Origin: a virus
Strand: one strand, 5' to 3'
IMG/VR virus record: IMGVR_UViG_3300027759_000063
Coordinates: 35,594-99,593 of that record
DNA: 64,000 bases
Below the pieces are notes generated by a model. The model worked only from the letters and a program-made list of their open reading frames with translations, ran no database searches and had not been told where the DNA came from. Positions 30,755-39,946 of this stretch are shown piece by piece. A program made the position numbers and the translations under genes. How positions within the stretch are numbered: the stretch's first letter is position 1; each line of letters opens with the position of its first letter.

Positions 30755-31110
30755 GGCAAAGCGTTTCTGGCCTGATAAAAGTTGGGTGTCACAGTGGCGC
30801 CCACACCCAACAGTGTGGCTCTTGATCGTATGGCGTTGAGATAGTACGCCAAGTTGACATTTATATTCATGCCATTATTGGTTTTCAACTCTTCCAGCAG
30901 TGTCAACACTGGTATACCAGTATCTTCGGCTACTCTAAACAAACTCACTGTGAAATTACCAGCTGCCTGTCGAGTGGTCATGATACTTAAAAAATAACTG
31001 TGTACAATATCATACTCGGCAGCAGGTACGTTGACGTCATAATCATAAAATTGATCGTACACACGCACGGTTAGATCTAGGTTGGGGTTGGTGTAATTAA
31101 CAGTACTCAC
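30751..31110 (-). CDS. Small conserved structural-type protein
   Basis: A 119-residue protein starting at GTG 31110 (GTGAGTACT), with GGAG about nine bases before it inside the end of the upstream gene. MSTVNYTNPNLDLTVRVYDQ opens a beta-rich N-terminus, followed by a helical region (YDIVHSYFLSIMTTRQAAG, VLTLLEELKTNNG) and TPNFYQARNALP. It lies between tail and head-completion genes and overlaps gp4 as ATGA. Proteins of this type recur at this position in aquatic T4-like phages as virion proteins. Exact role unknown. Confidence 0.72.
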   Translation of the reverse strand: MSTVNYTNPNLDLTVRVYDQFYDYDVNVPAAEYDIVHSYFLSIMTTRQAAGNFTVSLFRVAEDTGIPVLTLLEELKTNNGMNINVNLAYYLNAIRSRATLLGVGATVTPNFYQARNALP

Positions 31111-31113
31111 AAA

Positions 31114-32295
31114 TTATGCTCCAGGATTTGGATTGTTTCTACCTGCGGTCTGTGCCTGACGTGCTGCTTGTTGTTGTGGAAATATCCAACCATCAGCTTT
31201 GTTGGTCACTGCTCGAGTGGCACCAGGCAGTGACCCAATTACAACATTTTTGCCCAGGGATGTGGCCTCACTCTTGGTGATGGCTGCAAGATTTTTACCT
31301 TTAAAGGTTTGGTTGACTCTGACTGCTTTTTGCGCGGCACCAATAAGACCCAACACACTTCCGCTTTGCAAATCACCAAGAATACCAGCACCAGCATCCA
31401 GCAAACCACCCTGGCCAAACACTGTGGCAGTTGACCCAGGTCTAGAAAGCGGACTTGTTGTTGTGTCATAATGGGAAACATCAGCGAACCCTTGAATATT
31501 TTGATCGCCGCCACGCTTGCTGTCGCCCACAGCGCCGGCATAGTACTTTACAGTTTCATAAGCAATGGTCATTGAGTTTTGCATGACACCACCACCTTCT
31601 GCGTAACTGTATTGATCATGACTCCAGTTTGTGATCAAAGGATTGATCAAGATGTACTCGGCAAACTTGTGTTGATCCATGCCGTAGATTCTAATGTCAC
31701 GAAAGAATGGTGGTTTGCCAGACGTTGCACTACTGCCGCCGTCATTGTAGGCCTCACCAATGTAGCCCCAGTCGTTGACATTGCCTATTCGTTGTTTGGC
31801 GTATATGTCTCTTGAGTTGTATCCAAATCCAGCCTGACGATTGGCGCTGGCACCATTTTCACCATTGTTGTTGTTGGCTTCAAGATACTGCTGGGCAGGA
31901 TCTTTATAGTAATAGCTCATGTAGTAGTACCACATTTTTCTCACTAGATCGCCACTGGTGTCGTGCAGAGTCACTGACACTGGTTCGTAATTGATTTTCT
32001 TTTGTATTATACGTTTGCGGTTGTACTGGTTCAGTGTTTCAGTATCAATATTGTACTTGGGCAAGTCAATGGTTTTTACCGCAAGACTCAACATACTGAT
32101 TTCATCATTGCCCAGCGCACCTCGTAGAAAAGGAATCTCTTGTATGTTAAGCGTGAAGCTCACATGAAAGAGAAACTTGTATCGGGGCTTTAGTTCGTAG
32201 GCGTTGGTGGTAAAAGTTTTGCTTGCGTGAGTGTAATCACGCAAGCTGTTGTTGCCTACGAACCCTTTTAAGAAGTCCTGGCCAAATGTTGGCAT
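31114..32295 (-). CDS. Tail-tube-like virion protein
   Basis: A 393-residue protein. The N-terminal 150 residues (YELKPRYKFLFHVSF, VKTIDLPKYNIDTETLNQYN, EPVSVTLHDTSGD) read like a gp19/gp54-type tube fold, and the C-terminal half is Gly/Ser-rich. The gene is adjacent to gp19, which suits a tube-initiator (gp54-like) or tail-associated role, but direct similarity to T4 gp54 is not visible to me. Starts three bases after the gp19 stop, with a weak ribosome site. The C-terminal 100 residues are low in complexity and basic. Confidence 0.7.
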   Translation of the reverse strand: MPTFGQDFLKGFVGNNSLRDYTHASKTFTTNAYELKPRYKFLFHVSFTLNIQEIPFLRGALGNDEISMLSLAVKTIDLPKYNIDTETLNQYNRKRIIQKKINYEPVSVTLHDTSGDLVRKMWYYYMSYYYKDPAQQYLEANNNNGENGASANRQAGFGYNSRDIYAKQRIGNVNDWGYIGEAYNDGGSSATSGKPPFFRDIRIYGMDQHKFAEYILINPLITNWSHDQYSYAEGGGVMQNSMTIAYETVKYYAGAVGDSKRGGDQNIQGFADVSHYDTTTSPLSRPGSTATVFGQGGLLDAGAGILGDLQSGSVLGLIGAAQKAVRVNQTFKGKNLAAITKSEATSLGKNVVIGSLPGATRAVTNKADGWIFPQQQAARQAQTAGRNNPNPGA

Positions 32296-32298
32296 TTG

Positions 32299-32925
32299 TT
32301 AGATACCAGCGCCGGTTACCACATCGCCTAAAGTTCTACCAACTTCAGTGCCCACACCAGTACCTTCAGGTGTTTGATTGGCGTTATCGTAAGCAATGCT
32401 CATTTCAATTGTGACTGCTTCGTTCGTGCCGTAGTTGAGGTCTTGATAGTTAGCACCTTTGAGGTAGCAGCCATACAGTTCCCAAGTTTCTAACACAACT
32501 GGTTCATTGGCACCATTGCCACCATCAAGGATTTCAATCTTGGTTAAAAATTTGTAATCAATACCTGACGCCGCAGAACTCATTTCCAAGAAGTCCATTT
32601 GTTTCTGCAATTGCTCGCCAATCAATCTACTCACCGCACCGCTGGCGTCATCTCTAACGCTGCAAGTAATATCTGCCCAGGTATGACGACCAGCCAATTT
32701 CAATGTTGAGTTGTAGATCGGCAATGCAATTTCTTCAAAAGTCAAATTGGGACGAGCCACACTGATCACTTGTTTGGTCAATTCTGTTCTGGGTGTACTT
32801 ACACCAAAATTTTCAAACATCACTCTAAAGCGATATTTGAGCTTGGGCATCAACAGGCCTTGGGTTGGTGAGCTTTGGCCACTTGCCAAGGGTACTGTCA
32901 TTCTCTGTAATGATGAAACTGCCAT
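32299..32925 (-). CDS. 19: Tail tube protein gp19
   Basis: A 208-residue protein (MAVSSLQRMTVPLASG, YRFRVMFENFG, RPNLTFEEIALPIYNST, HTWADITCSVRDDASG, ETWELYGCYLKGANYQDL). This is the beta-rich tube protein of T4-like phages, which forms the inner tail tube under the gp18 sheath. T4 gp19 has 163 residues, so the loops are enlarged here. Preceded by AGGAG with a GTAAATA box further upstream, and followed directly by the tube-like protein gene. Confidence 0.85.
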   Translation of the reverse strand: MAVSSLQRMTVPLASGQSSPTQGLLMPKLKYRFRVMFENFGVSTPRTELTKQVISVARPNLTFEEIALPIYNSTLKLAGRHTWADITCSVRDDASGAVSRLIGEQLQKQMDFLEMSSAASGIDYKFLTKIEILDGGNGANEPVVLETWELYGCYLKGANYQDLNYGTNEAVTIEMSIAYDNANQTPEGTGVGTEVGRTLGDVVTGAGI

Positions 32926-32990
32926 TTGTTATATCTCCTGTTGTGTTTATTTACCTGAAATGGAGGCCCGGTAAAAGGCCCCCTGTTTCA

Positions 32991-35900
32991 TCACCCTGCT
33001 GTGCCGCCTGCGATTTCACCAGTGTTCTTGATACGCAATGGAATGTAGATAAACTCCACAGCCTTCACAGGCTCAATAGCAACATCCATCCACAGTTCGT
33101 TGGCGTCAATACGTGCTGGTGTGTTATTGCTTAGGTCACACACAACCAAGTAGTCATAGATGGCACGTTTGGCCACAAGGTCAATCATCAAACTGTTGGC
33201 GGTGTTGGCAATTTCATTACGAGTAATTTGATCATTGGGTTCAAACAAATACAGTTTACCAATTTCTTCTAGTCGTCCACGCAAGAAGCAAATCAGTCGA
33301 GCAACGTTGATACGGTCCAGGGCTGTTGTGGCACCTTGACGTGTTTTGTTACCAAAGTTTGTGATGCCAACACCTGGAATGAATGTGATTGGATTGATAT
33401 TGTTTGAATACAACACGTCACGCAACCCTTGTCCAATAGCAGTTTGTACAAATTCACCAGTGGTGGCTTCAATGTAACCAATAGCTGTGGCATTGTCAAT
33501 CACACCACGGCGGGTACCAGCGGGTGCCAACCATGGATAGCTCACAGCATCGCTGCGCAGGATAGTGCGCATCATCATGTGGCTTGGAGGTGCCACCACT
33601 GTGTTACCACTCAAGTCTGTGGTTTGACAGCTGGGGTAGAACACCGCAGCATAAGCACTTCCAATAGTGAGTCCGTCACCAGTTGGCAATCCAAGTCCAC
33701 CGTTGTCTGTAGCATAAGTCACAAGATCTGTGCCATTGGCAGCCAGTCGCATGGGAGTATCGCCCACAACAAACAGTGTGTTGGCACGTTCGTTGCTGAG
33801 TGCAACCATGTTTGTGGCCAACTCAGGGTATGCAGGAGCAGCAATCAAGTTGAATTGATTTTGTTCTTCTCTAGCTGCCAAGCTGGTGTCAATACCGGCT
33901 TTCATGGCCTTGACCACCAAGGCACGTTGAGCTTGGCGTCCAGCATACATACTGCCGTTGGCTTTGTTGCCACTGGTGGTTACCCAAGTAAAACTGTATT
34001 CAGGCAAGTTGGCAGTGTTTGTGGGTGCTGCAGGATTGTATGCCCCGGCATCTGGATAGTTGTTTGCAGTAAAGTAGTTGGTGGTGAATGCCTTGACATT
34101 GTATCCTGAACGACGTGTGTTGAACAGCAACATGCCTTGTGGATACAGTGCAGGATCAGGTGCATCCAGATCCAAGTAATCACTGGTCAGCAAACTTTCA
34201 ATTGTGGGTATGGTATCGCTTACTGGATTGATAGCGCCGCTTGTGCCCCAACGTGCATCTGTAAACAGTATACCATTTTGTGTGACCTGATCTGTGGTGT
34301 CAACTGCCACCCATTGTTCAGTACCGTTGACTTGTTCCCAACGATACAATTTGGGATAATTTTCCAAGTCGCTGGTGTCGACCCACAAATCGCCCAATTC
34401 CAGCGCAGATTCTGCTGTGTTGGTTTGAGTAGTGGGTGCGGTCGCCGCTATGATTGGTCCAGCAGCATTGGTCAAACTCAGATCAAAACCGCGAACATCG
34501 TTGGTGACATTCTGATAACCTTGCCAAGTGCCGTTGTCTTGAATCATGATATCCACATCACTTACTGAGCTGTAGTACCACAGGCGTCCATCTGCTGGAT
34601 TCTGATCTGGACTGGTAGCACTGGCAGTGTAGGTAAATGTTGGATCACTAACCCAATTTGACAAGTCCAAGTACCCGCCACCGTTGCTGTTGGCGCTGAC
34701 ATAAGTGGTGGCAGTTGTGAAACCAGCCGTGGTCAAAGGTGTGCCCACATTTGGCCCAACTGTGATGGTACCACCTTGTGAATGAGACAGCACAATATTA
34801 CCAGCACTGCTGACACTGGCGCTGACATAAGGAATGTTGGCCAAGCTCACTGCTGTGATAAAATCTGACACAGTACCTGTACCACCAATGGTCACAGTGT
34901 ATTGATCTCCAACTGCGGCTGTTCCTGCCTGAGTTGAGTATGCATAAAAACTGTTGCCAGGAACAAATGCAGCACCAGTTGGGGTGGTTGTTCCTGTTAC
35001 TATTGTGGCCCCCAGTACAGCTCGTTCAAAAATTTTAAATGTACTGTTGCTATTAGGAGCAGTGGTTGATATGGCAGCATTGTATTGCACATAAGTGGTG
35101 CCAACTGGAATATTTTTGCCGCCACCTGTGGGATCTAAAGCGTACAAGGCTGCTGCGTCATTGAGATAAACTCCAGATGTTTGTGACACAAAGGTATCCA
35201 ATGCGGCACTGTATACCTTGACTTTCAAACTCATGCCATCATTGGCTGAACTGAGATTTTGCCACACTGATCCTGTGGGTTCTGGAGCAGTGTCTGTGCT
35301 TCTCCAACGTGGGGCTTGATAACTGTATCCTGGGAAATAATTTGGTGCACGATATTCATCGTTGGCAATACCAAGCGCAGTCAACAAAGCTGTGCCGGCA
35401 TTGGGTCCAGGCAAAACAGAAACCACACCACCACTGGCAGTTGATCCATCATTTGTGGCCAAGGAGCTGACAAACAATGCCAAGCTGCCGCCTACATTGG
35501 CAGCAGTCACACCAGTCACAGCGGCAGTGTTAATTGCTGCTGCAAATCCAGTGACAGTGTTGTTGGGGCTGGCAGGAACTGTTACTAAAGTACCATTAAG
35601 AAATAAAGTGCTGCCAACAGTCAAACTTGCAGGGGTTGTGGTTCCGACCACTGCAGGCCATGATGTTTTCCAGGCGTCGCTGCCAAGAAACACCCAGGTA
35701 TTGCTGGAATTTTTATAATAACCTGGATTGGTCAATGCCACTGCACTCACCGCATAGTCGCCGATGCTGCCCACAGTTGACAATGGAGTATAATTGCCAC
35801 CTGCATAGTTAACTACCAAACTGGTGTCAGTAATCACAATTGGGGTAATTGTGGTAAAAGTTGCAGAAGTTTGGTTCCATTCTTGAATTCCCCACACAGA

Positions 35901-36323
35901 TGTTGAAGTATCCAACCAGTATGTGCCGTTGTTGGGATTGCCTGTAGGGCGGCTCAAACTGGCTGTGAGCTCAGTCAAGTCAATGTCCGCACGTTGAATA
36001 TAAGCGCGGTTTGTAACACCCAGTGACGAATACGCTGCCAACAAGCCGTACTCGTTGAGTTCATATCCGTTGATGGGAGTGCCAGTTGTGGTGTTGTAAA
36101 AGAATGGCACACCAAATGTGGCTGCCAAATCTCGCTGACTGGTGATAAGATACGTTTTATTTGCATTGGCAGCGGTGGTACCAGCTGCAACGCCAACGCC
36201 AGCTGCATCAGCTTTGTTCTGTGCTGTGGCAATTAAAAAATAGGGTACTGTGTTGACAGCGGAAGGGATATATTGACTCTCGTCAATTACTTGTACTTCT
36301 ACGCCTGGTGATGCTAGTGCCAT
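32991..36323 (-). CDS. 18: Tail sheath protein gp18, enlarged
   Basis: A 1110-residue sheath protein. The N-terminus MALASPGVEVQVIDESQY and the C-terminus (TRNEIANTANSLMIDLVAKR, ELWMDVAIEPVKAVEFIYIP) are the conserved inner-domain regions of T4-type gp18. Between them about 500 residues of Thr/Gly/Ser-rich beta sequence (roughly 110-700) form outward insertion domains. T4 gp18 has 659 residues, so about 450 extra residues decorate the outside of the sheath. AAAGGA precedes the start. Contracts to drive the tube through the host envelope. Confidence 0.92.
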   Translation of the reverse strand: MALASPGVEVQVIDESQYIPSAVNTVPYFLIATAQNKADAAGVGVAAGTTAANANKTYLITSQRDLAATFGVPFFYNTTTGTPINGYELNEYGLLAAYSSLGVTNRAYIQRADIDLTELTASLSRPTGNPNNGTYWLDTSTSVWGIQEWNQTSATFTTITPIVITDTSLVVNYAGGNYTPLSTVGSIGDYAVSAVALTNPGYYKNSSNTWVFLGSDAWKTSWPAVVGTTTPASLTVGSTLFLNGTLVTVPASPNNTVTGFAAAINTAAVTGVTAANVGGSLALFVSSLATNDGSTASGGVVSVLPGPNAGTALLTALGIANDEYRAPNYFPGYSYQAPRWRSTDTAPEPTGSVWQNLSSANDGMSLKVKVYSAALDTFVSQTSGVYLNDAAALYALDPTGGGKNIPVGTTYVQYNAAISTTAPNSNSTFKIFERAVLGATIVTGTTTPTGAAFVPGNSFYAYSTQAGTAAVGDQYTVTIGGTGTVSDFITAVSLANIPYVSASVSSAGNIVLSHSQGGTITVGPNVGTPLTTAGFTTATTYVSANSNGGGYLDLSNWVSDPTFTYTASATSPDQNPADGRLWYYSSVSDVDIMIQDNGTWQGYQNVTNDVRGFDLSLTNAAGPIIAATAPTTQTNTAESALELGDLWVDTSDLENYPKLYRWEQVNGTEQWVAVDTTDQVTQNGILFTDARWGTSGAINPVSDTIPTIESLLTSDYLDLDAPDPALYPQGMLLFNTRRSGYNVKAFTTNYFTANNYPDAGAYNPAAPTNTANLPEYSFTWVTTSGNKANGSMYAGRQAQRALVVKAMKAGIDTSLAAREEQNQFNLIAAPAYPELATNMVALSNERANTLFVVGDTPMRLAANGTDLVTYATDNGGLGLPTGDGLTIGSAYAAVFYPSCQTTDLSGNTVVAPPSHMMMRTILRSDAVSYPWLAPAGTRRGVIDNATAIGYIEATTGEFVQTAIGQGLRDVLYSNNINPITFIPGVGITNFGNKTRQGATTALDRINVARLICFLRGRLEEIGKLYLFEPNDQITRNEIANTANSLMIDLVAKRAIYDYLVVCDLSNNTPARIDANELWMDVAIEPVKAVEFIYIPLRIKNTGEIAGGTAG

Positions 36324-36344
36324 GATTGGTTCCTTTTCAAGTTA

Positions 36345-36764
36345 TTGATATTTATTGGTATACCTAAAAAAACCCAGTTTACAGCGCCCTTTGGCAAAGG
36401 TCCAGGTGCTAAATACCCCATGAGACCCGTATGTAAAGCCTGCAATCAACGGCCTTGTGCTGTGAATTATATTCGTGAAGACGTCACACACTATCGCAGT
36501 AAATGCGAAACTTGTCAGCGTCGAGGACGTGGAATCAAACCCAGGGAACCGCGTTGGAAATCCTCAGGGTACAAGAAAAAACCCGCATGTGATAGGTGCG
36601 GGTTTCGAGCAAGATTTGCCAGTCAGTTGTTGGTGTATCACATTGACGGAGATCTCAACAACACCACACTAAAAAACCTAAAAACAATTTGTAGGAATTG
36701 TGTGGAAGAGATTGCTCGCACAGAAGTTACTTGGCGGGCGGGCGATCTTGAACCAGACGCTTGA
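36345..36764 (+). CDS. Zinc-ribbon protein with HNH-like motif
   Basis: A 139-residue basic protein with four Cys pairs (CKACNQRPC, CETCQRRG, CDRCGFRARF, CRNCVEEI) and a central HIDGDLNNTTLKNLKTIC resembling the HNH/treble-clef nuclease core. The first usable start is TTG at 36345 (ATG at 36420 would cut off a conserved-looking KKTQFTAPFGKGPG). No ribosome site is evident, as for the 7966 gene. The 3' end overlaps the convergent dNMP kinase by 38 nt. Probably binds nucleic acid, perhaps as a nuclease; true start uncertain. Confidence 0.7.
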   Translation: MIFIGIPKKTQFTAPFGKGPGAKYPMRPVCKACNQRPCAVNYIREDVTHYRSKCETCQRRGRGIKPREPRWKSSGYKKKPACDRCGFRARFASQLLVYHIDGDLNNTTLKNLKTICRNCVEEIARTEVTWRAGDLEPDA

Positions 36765-37377
36765 CTTGTTGATACAAGTCATCTAGTGTGCCATTGTTGT
36801 CCAGCACTGAGTTGAATTTCGTTCCAACCCAAGAAGTTTCTGATGCATGTACGCCCAGTTGTTCTAGTCGGCGTCCGCTCAATGCCCAGGTTGAGTTGCC
36901 GTTGGGCCCACGATTTACACTCACAGCCGCATCATACCACTCGGGTTCAGGACCACGTACCACACGCACCACAATACCACCTGCTTGTTTGATGGCTTTA
37001 ATTTCGTTGGGAAATCTGCAATCGCTTATGACAACATCATCTTTTGAATTGCGCAGTTTGTTTTCCAAGCTGGCAATCCAAATATCATCGTGAAAGTTTT
37101 TGCGACAAACTTCTGTGCCCCATTGTTGTAAAATAAAACGTGGGGTCAAGTGCGGTATGCCCAGTCGTTGAGCCCACCAAGGATCCACTTGCTCGCGCCA
37201 TTCACGGGCTTGTTTAGTACGCCCTTCCAGCATCATTCTGTCCCAACCAAACACCTGTGCCACAGCATCTTTCAGTGTGTTGGCAAAACTTTCTCTGCGA
37301 AAATGATGCAGATTCACAAGATAGTCTGCAATGGTATCTTTACCTGATCCAATAAATCCGCAAACGCCAATGATCAT
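36727..37377 (-). CDS. 1: Deoxynucleoside monophosphate kinase-like protein
   Basis: A 216-residue P-loop kinase of the T4 gp1 type. Walker A GFIGSGKDT is at residues 7-15, then FRRESFANTLKDAV, GTEVCRKNFHDDIWI, and a VVISDCRFPNEIKAI strand. It phosphorylates dNMPs to feed phage DNA synthesis. Its start overlaps the exonuclease gene as ATGA, and its 3' end overlaps a convergent gene. T4 gp1 has 241 residues. Confidence 0.85.
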   Translation of the reverse strand: MIIGVCGFIGSGKDTIADYLVNLHHFRRESFANTLKDAVAQVFGWDRMMLEGRTKQAREWREQVDPWWAQRLGIPHLTPRFILQQWGTEVCRKNFHDDIWIASLENKLRNSKDDVVISDCRFPNEIKAIKQAGGIVVRVVRGPEPEWYDAAVSVNRGPNGNSTWALSGRRLEQLGVHASETSWVGTKFNSVLDNNGTLDDLYQQVKRLVQDRPPAK

Positions 37378-37892
37378 GACAGTTCCTTGATATCTAAGTG
37401 TTTCAAGGTTGCTTGCAACATGTCAATTTGTCTGCGACAGTCTTCCAGCGCATGATGGCTGGTCGGCGGCCTAGGCAACCCTGGATACAAACTGTATATT
37501 GTTCGAGCATCACGAATCTTGTAATACTGCCAGGGCAAGGGTTTGTTGTAGCTTTTGTAGGCATGCTCCAAGATATTAGCATCGTATGTGGGACCGTTCA
37601 TCCAGATGCGGTTGCACTTCCAGCATAACTTATGAAGTTCGTCTAGTGCTTGGTCTAGTGGTATACGCCCATCTTCTGCGAAGGCTTCGTCCTGTGCAGC
37701 ACCTTGAAGAGCCCACCAGTTGATGGTGCCTTGTTCAATGGTACGAGTCTCTTGACTCTCTAGATCAACTCGAGCATAGTATTGTTGCTGGTAGTAGCCT
37801 GTGCCAAGAGGATCAAATGCCTGAGCTGCAATGGTTAAAATTGTTGCTTCAGGGCCTGTTGCCAAACCTTCAATGTCGATCATCAAGTCCAT
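37374..37892 (-). CDS. DEDDh 3'-5' exonuclease, DnaQ-like
   Basis: A 172-residue exonuclease of the DnaQ/RNase T-like type. The metal-binding acidic residues are D6 and E8 in LMIDIEG, the middle Asp in NGPTYDANIL, and H/D in SHHALEDC near the C-terminus. It degrades DNA or RNA from the 3' end. The promoter -10 lies only six bases from the ATG, which predicts a leaderless mRNA or use of the internal Met4. It overlaps the dNMP kinase as ATGA, forming a nucleotide-metabolism pair. Confidence 0.85.
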   Translation of the reverse strand: MDLMIDIEGLATGPEATILTIAAQAFDPLGTGYYQQQYYARVDLESQETRTIEQGTINWWALQGAAQDEAFAEDGRIPLDQALDELHKLCWKCNRIWMNGPTYDANILEHAYKSYNKPLPWQYYKIRDARTIYSLYPGLPRPPTSHHALEDCRRQIDMLQATLKHLDIKELS

Positions 37893-37897
37893 GCTTG

Positions 37898-37927
37898 ATT
37901 ATAGCACAATTTTAGATAAAAGTACAA
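37898..37927 (-). promoter_or_regulatory. Early-type promoter with an almost leaderless start
   Basis: Minus strand TTGTAC (37927-37922), 18-nt spacer, TGC then TATAAT (37903-37898). The expected start point (about 37891) coincides with the first base of the exonuclease ATG. Confidence 0.65.
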
Positions 37928-37932
37928 GTAGT

Positions 37933-38703
37933 TTAGCCAATAACAAATGTAAGAGGCTGTGAGCCGTCCACATACATTTTGAGTTGTTCAATCAGGCCAT
38001 CCATTTGTGTCTGTGCTTCGGATTTCATGGCAGTGCCATTTAGGCTGCCGCCGCCCTGCGGTCCAGCAATGGTGCCAAATTTCTCACGTGCTTCGCCAAT
38101 GATCATTTTGCAGTTGGCCACCATGTAATCGCGGATCCACTGCGATATCTGATAATCATTCAGCAGATTGAATTCAGGTTTTAGATTGTAACTCCACAAC
38201 AACACAGTTTCACCCGAGCCCTTGGGATCACGGATCAGTTGCAATTTTTTGGTAACTGGATTCCAGGTGTAGTTCATGTAGGCACCGAACATACGCCCAG
38301 CCAGTTCAATATACTGACTGTAGAAGTCGTAGGTGGCCAGGCCACCTGCCACGTTGAAGTTCATCAGGTACACGTTGATACTTGCCTGTGCAAACGGATC
38401 AAAGTTTGAGGCAAATGGTCCCGAACTGTCACCAAATGTTCTGCGGAATATTTGACGTACACTCACCACTTCCTGGGGCAGTTCGTATATATTGACATCT
38501 GCTACCAACTGCATGAAGCTGTAGCTTTCTTCATAGGCATTGTTGGCTCGTTGGCGGTATGTGCCAATGGTCTTTTGATAAGCCGCTTCGTAGTGTGAGG
38601 GGTCTAGTTCTAGGTCAATGATGTCACCGCCTAACTGAAGCTTGACATACTCTATCAAGTTTTGCTTCAGTGTGGGCAGTGATTGTTGTTGCTGTTCTGG
38701 CAT
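37933..38703 (-). CDS. 13: Neck protein gp13-like
   Basis: The start is ATG 38703 with TTGGAG before it; a TTG four codons upstream is rejected. The 256-residue product (TLKQNLIEYVKLQLGGDII, YELPQEVVSVRQIFRRTFG, RMFGAYMNYTWNPVTKKLQL) has the layout of T4-type neck proteins gp13 that form the head-tail connector with gp14. gp14 and gp15 homologues lie 2 kb away on the opposite strand, supporting the assignment. GTAAATA lies upstream, with a small hairpin (38706-38720) that covers the ribosome site. Confidence 0.7.
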   Translation of the reverse strand: MPEQQQQSLPTLKQNLIEYVKLQLGGDIIDLELDPSHYEAAYQKTIGTYRQRANNAYEESYSFMQLVADVNIYELPQEVVSVRQIFRRTFGDSSGPFASNFDPFAQASINVYLMNFNVAGGLATYDFYSQYIELAGRMFGAYMNYTWNPVTKKLQLIRDPKGSGETVLLWSYNLKPEFNLLNDYQISQWIRDYMVANCKMIIGEAREKFGTIAGPQGGGSLNGTAMKSEAQTQMDGLIEQLKMYVDGSQPLTFVIG

Positions 38704-38705
38704 GT

Positions 38706-38720
38706 GGGACTCCAAGTCCC
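38706..38720 (-). repeat. Small hairpin over the gp13 ribosome site
   Basis: Minus-strand GGGACT-TGG-AGTCCC, a 6-bp stem whose loop and 3' arm contain the Shine-Dalgarno TTGGAG of gp13. It could limit initiation. Confidence 0.4.
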
Positions 38721-38725
38721 TGTAT

Positions 38726-39865
38726 TTACCAGGCCTTGAGTATGACCAAGTTCTCAGTTCCGCGTCCGTTGAACGGTGTTTCTGTTGTGGTAAGATCCTT
38801 GTAGATCTTACGTGCTGCCGGCTTGCCTGCGGCCTGCACAGCCTTTACAACATCTGCTGGCTTGCGCACAGTTTTTTGCATGGTCTCAACAGTGCTGAAA
38901 CCAATGATGCTGTTGCTTTTGACAGTGAATGCCTGTGTGTGGCTGTCAGCCACAAGATGGATCAACTTGCGCTTTTTGGTGTCGTATAACCAGGCTTCGG
39001 CTTTGTCCACTAGACTTGCGGCTGGCAAGCCCTTGAGCTTGAGTTCGGCAAATTCCATTAGCACCTTGAACTTTGCCGCACGTTTTTCAGGGCTCACTGC
39101 CTTGACCTTGCGTGGTTTGCGTTCCACTTTTTTAATTTGCACATATGCGCCACAGTCATTTATGACCGCTTCGCAAAACTTCACAAGATTGCGCATTTGA
39201 ATTTTGGTGAGATGACTGTAGCCCTCAACCAGTTGTGCATCTTTGCCTTCAATTACAGTTTCAAACTCTGCAAGTTTGTGTTTCCAGATGTCGGCAATGT
39301 TGGAGATCATTTGCGGAGCCACATTCATGCCACGGATAACTGTGATGGGCTTGTAGTCTGCTGACATTTTAGCACCGTTAACCAGGAACTCGTCAAACAT
39401 GCCGTCCAGTTCGCCTGCACACTCTGATACCTTTTCACGCAGGCGATCTTGGATATTGGGTCGTGCAGGTTCGTCTTCTGCAACCGCTTCCACCACGGCT
39501 TGTTGTTTTAGAGCCAGCAATTCTGAAATCAATGTTTGTAATTTGATTTCTTCTTGTGCTGTCAAGTCCAGGCCCATCATCTGCATGCGGCACAACCAGC
39601 CTGTGGTGAGTCGCATTTGTGAGTCTGGTAGGGTGCGGATTTGTCGGGCCTCTTTTGTGCGATTGTGTGCATCCAAATATGCCGCCACCATGTCCTTGGC
39701 TTCTTTCTTGCCGTAGAAGTAATTATACCAGCCAAACGCATAACTCATTGTGCTAACACGATTATCCTCTGTGGGCTGAGTTTTCCATGCAGGCTCAAGC
39801 CCAACATACTTGGTGTCGGCGCTTTTGGGATTCATGGGTCGTAATGCTGTGCGGGTTGCATTCAT
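38726..39865 (-). CDS. Unknown conserved-type protein (379 aa)
   Basis: The start is ATG 39865 with CAGGAG upstream. The frame continues to 39925, but that part overlaps its promoter. The 379-residue product (MNATRTALRPMNPKSADTKY) is charged and helical with Trp/Tyr-rich N-terminal parts (SYAFGWYNYFYGKKEAKDM) and a basic C-terminal half (KKVERKPRKVKAVSPEKRA), suggesting nucleic-acid contact. No recognised domain. It has a near-consensus early promoter (TTGCCC/TATAAT) and is alone in its unit. Confidence 0.7.
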   Translation of the reverse strand: MNATRTALRPMNPKSADTKYVGLEPAWKTQPTEDNRVSTMSYAFGWYNYFYGKKEAKDMVAAYLDAHNRTKEARQIRTLPDSQMRLTTGWLCRMQMMGLDLTAQEEIKLQTLISELLALKQQAVVEAVAEDEPARPNIQDRLREKVSECAGELDGMFDEFLVNGAKMSADYKPITVIRGMNVAPQMISNIADIWKHKLAEFETVIEGKDAQLVEGYSHLTKIQMRNLVKFCEAVINDCGAYVQIKKVERKPRKVKAVSPEKRAAKFKVLMEFAELKLKGLPAASLVDKAEAWLYDTKKRKLIHLVADSHTQAFTVKSNSIIGFSTVETMQKTVRKPADVVKAVQAAGKPAARKIYKDLTTTETPFNGRGTENLVILKAW

Positions 39866-39890
39866 GTGGGCTCCTGGTAAATTATAGTTA

Positions 39891-39919
39891 ATTATAGCAG
39901 AAACAGAATTATTGGGCAA
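39891..39919 (-). promoter_or_regulatory. Early sigma70-type promoter
   Basis: Minus strand TTGCCC (39919-39914), 17-nt spacer, TGC TATAAT (39896-39891). Drives the 379-residue gene. Confidence 0.8.
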
Positions 39920-39925
39920 GCCCAA

Positions 39926-39939
39926 AGCCCTTTCGGGCT
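39926..39939 (-). terminator. Short hairpin after the 89-residue gene
   Basis: Minus-strand AGCCC-GAAA-GGGCT, a GNRA-looped 5-bp stem followed by TTGGG. A weak terminator at best, located just downstream of the 39947 stop. Confidence 0.45.
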
Positions 39940-39946
39940 CAGGGTT

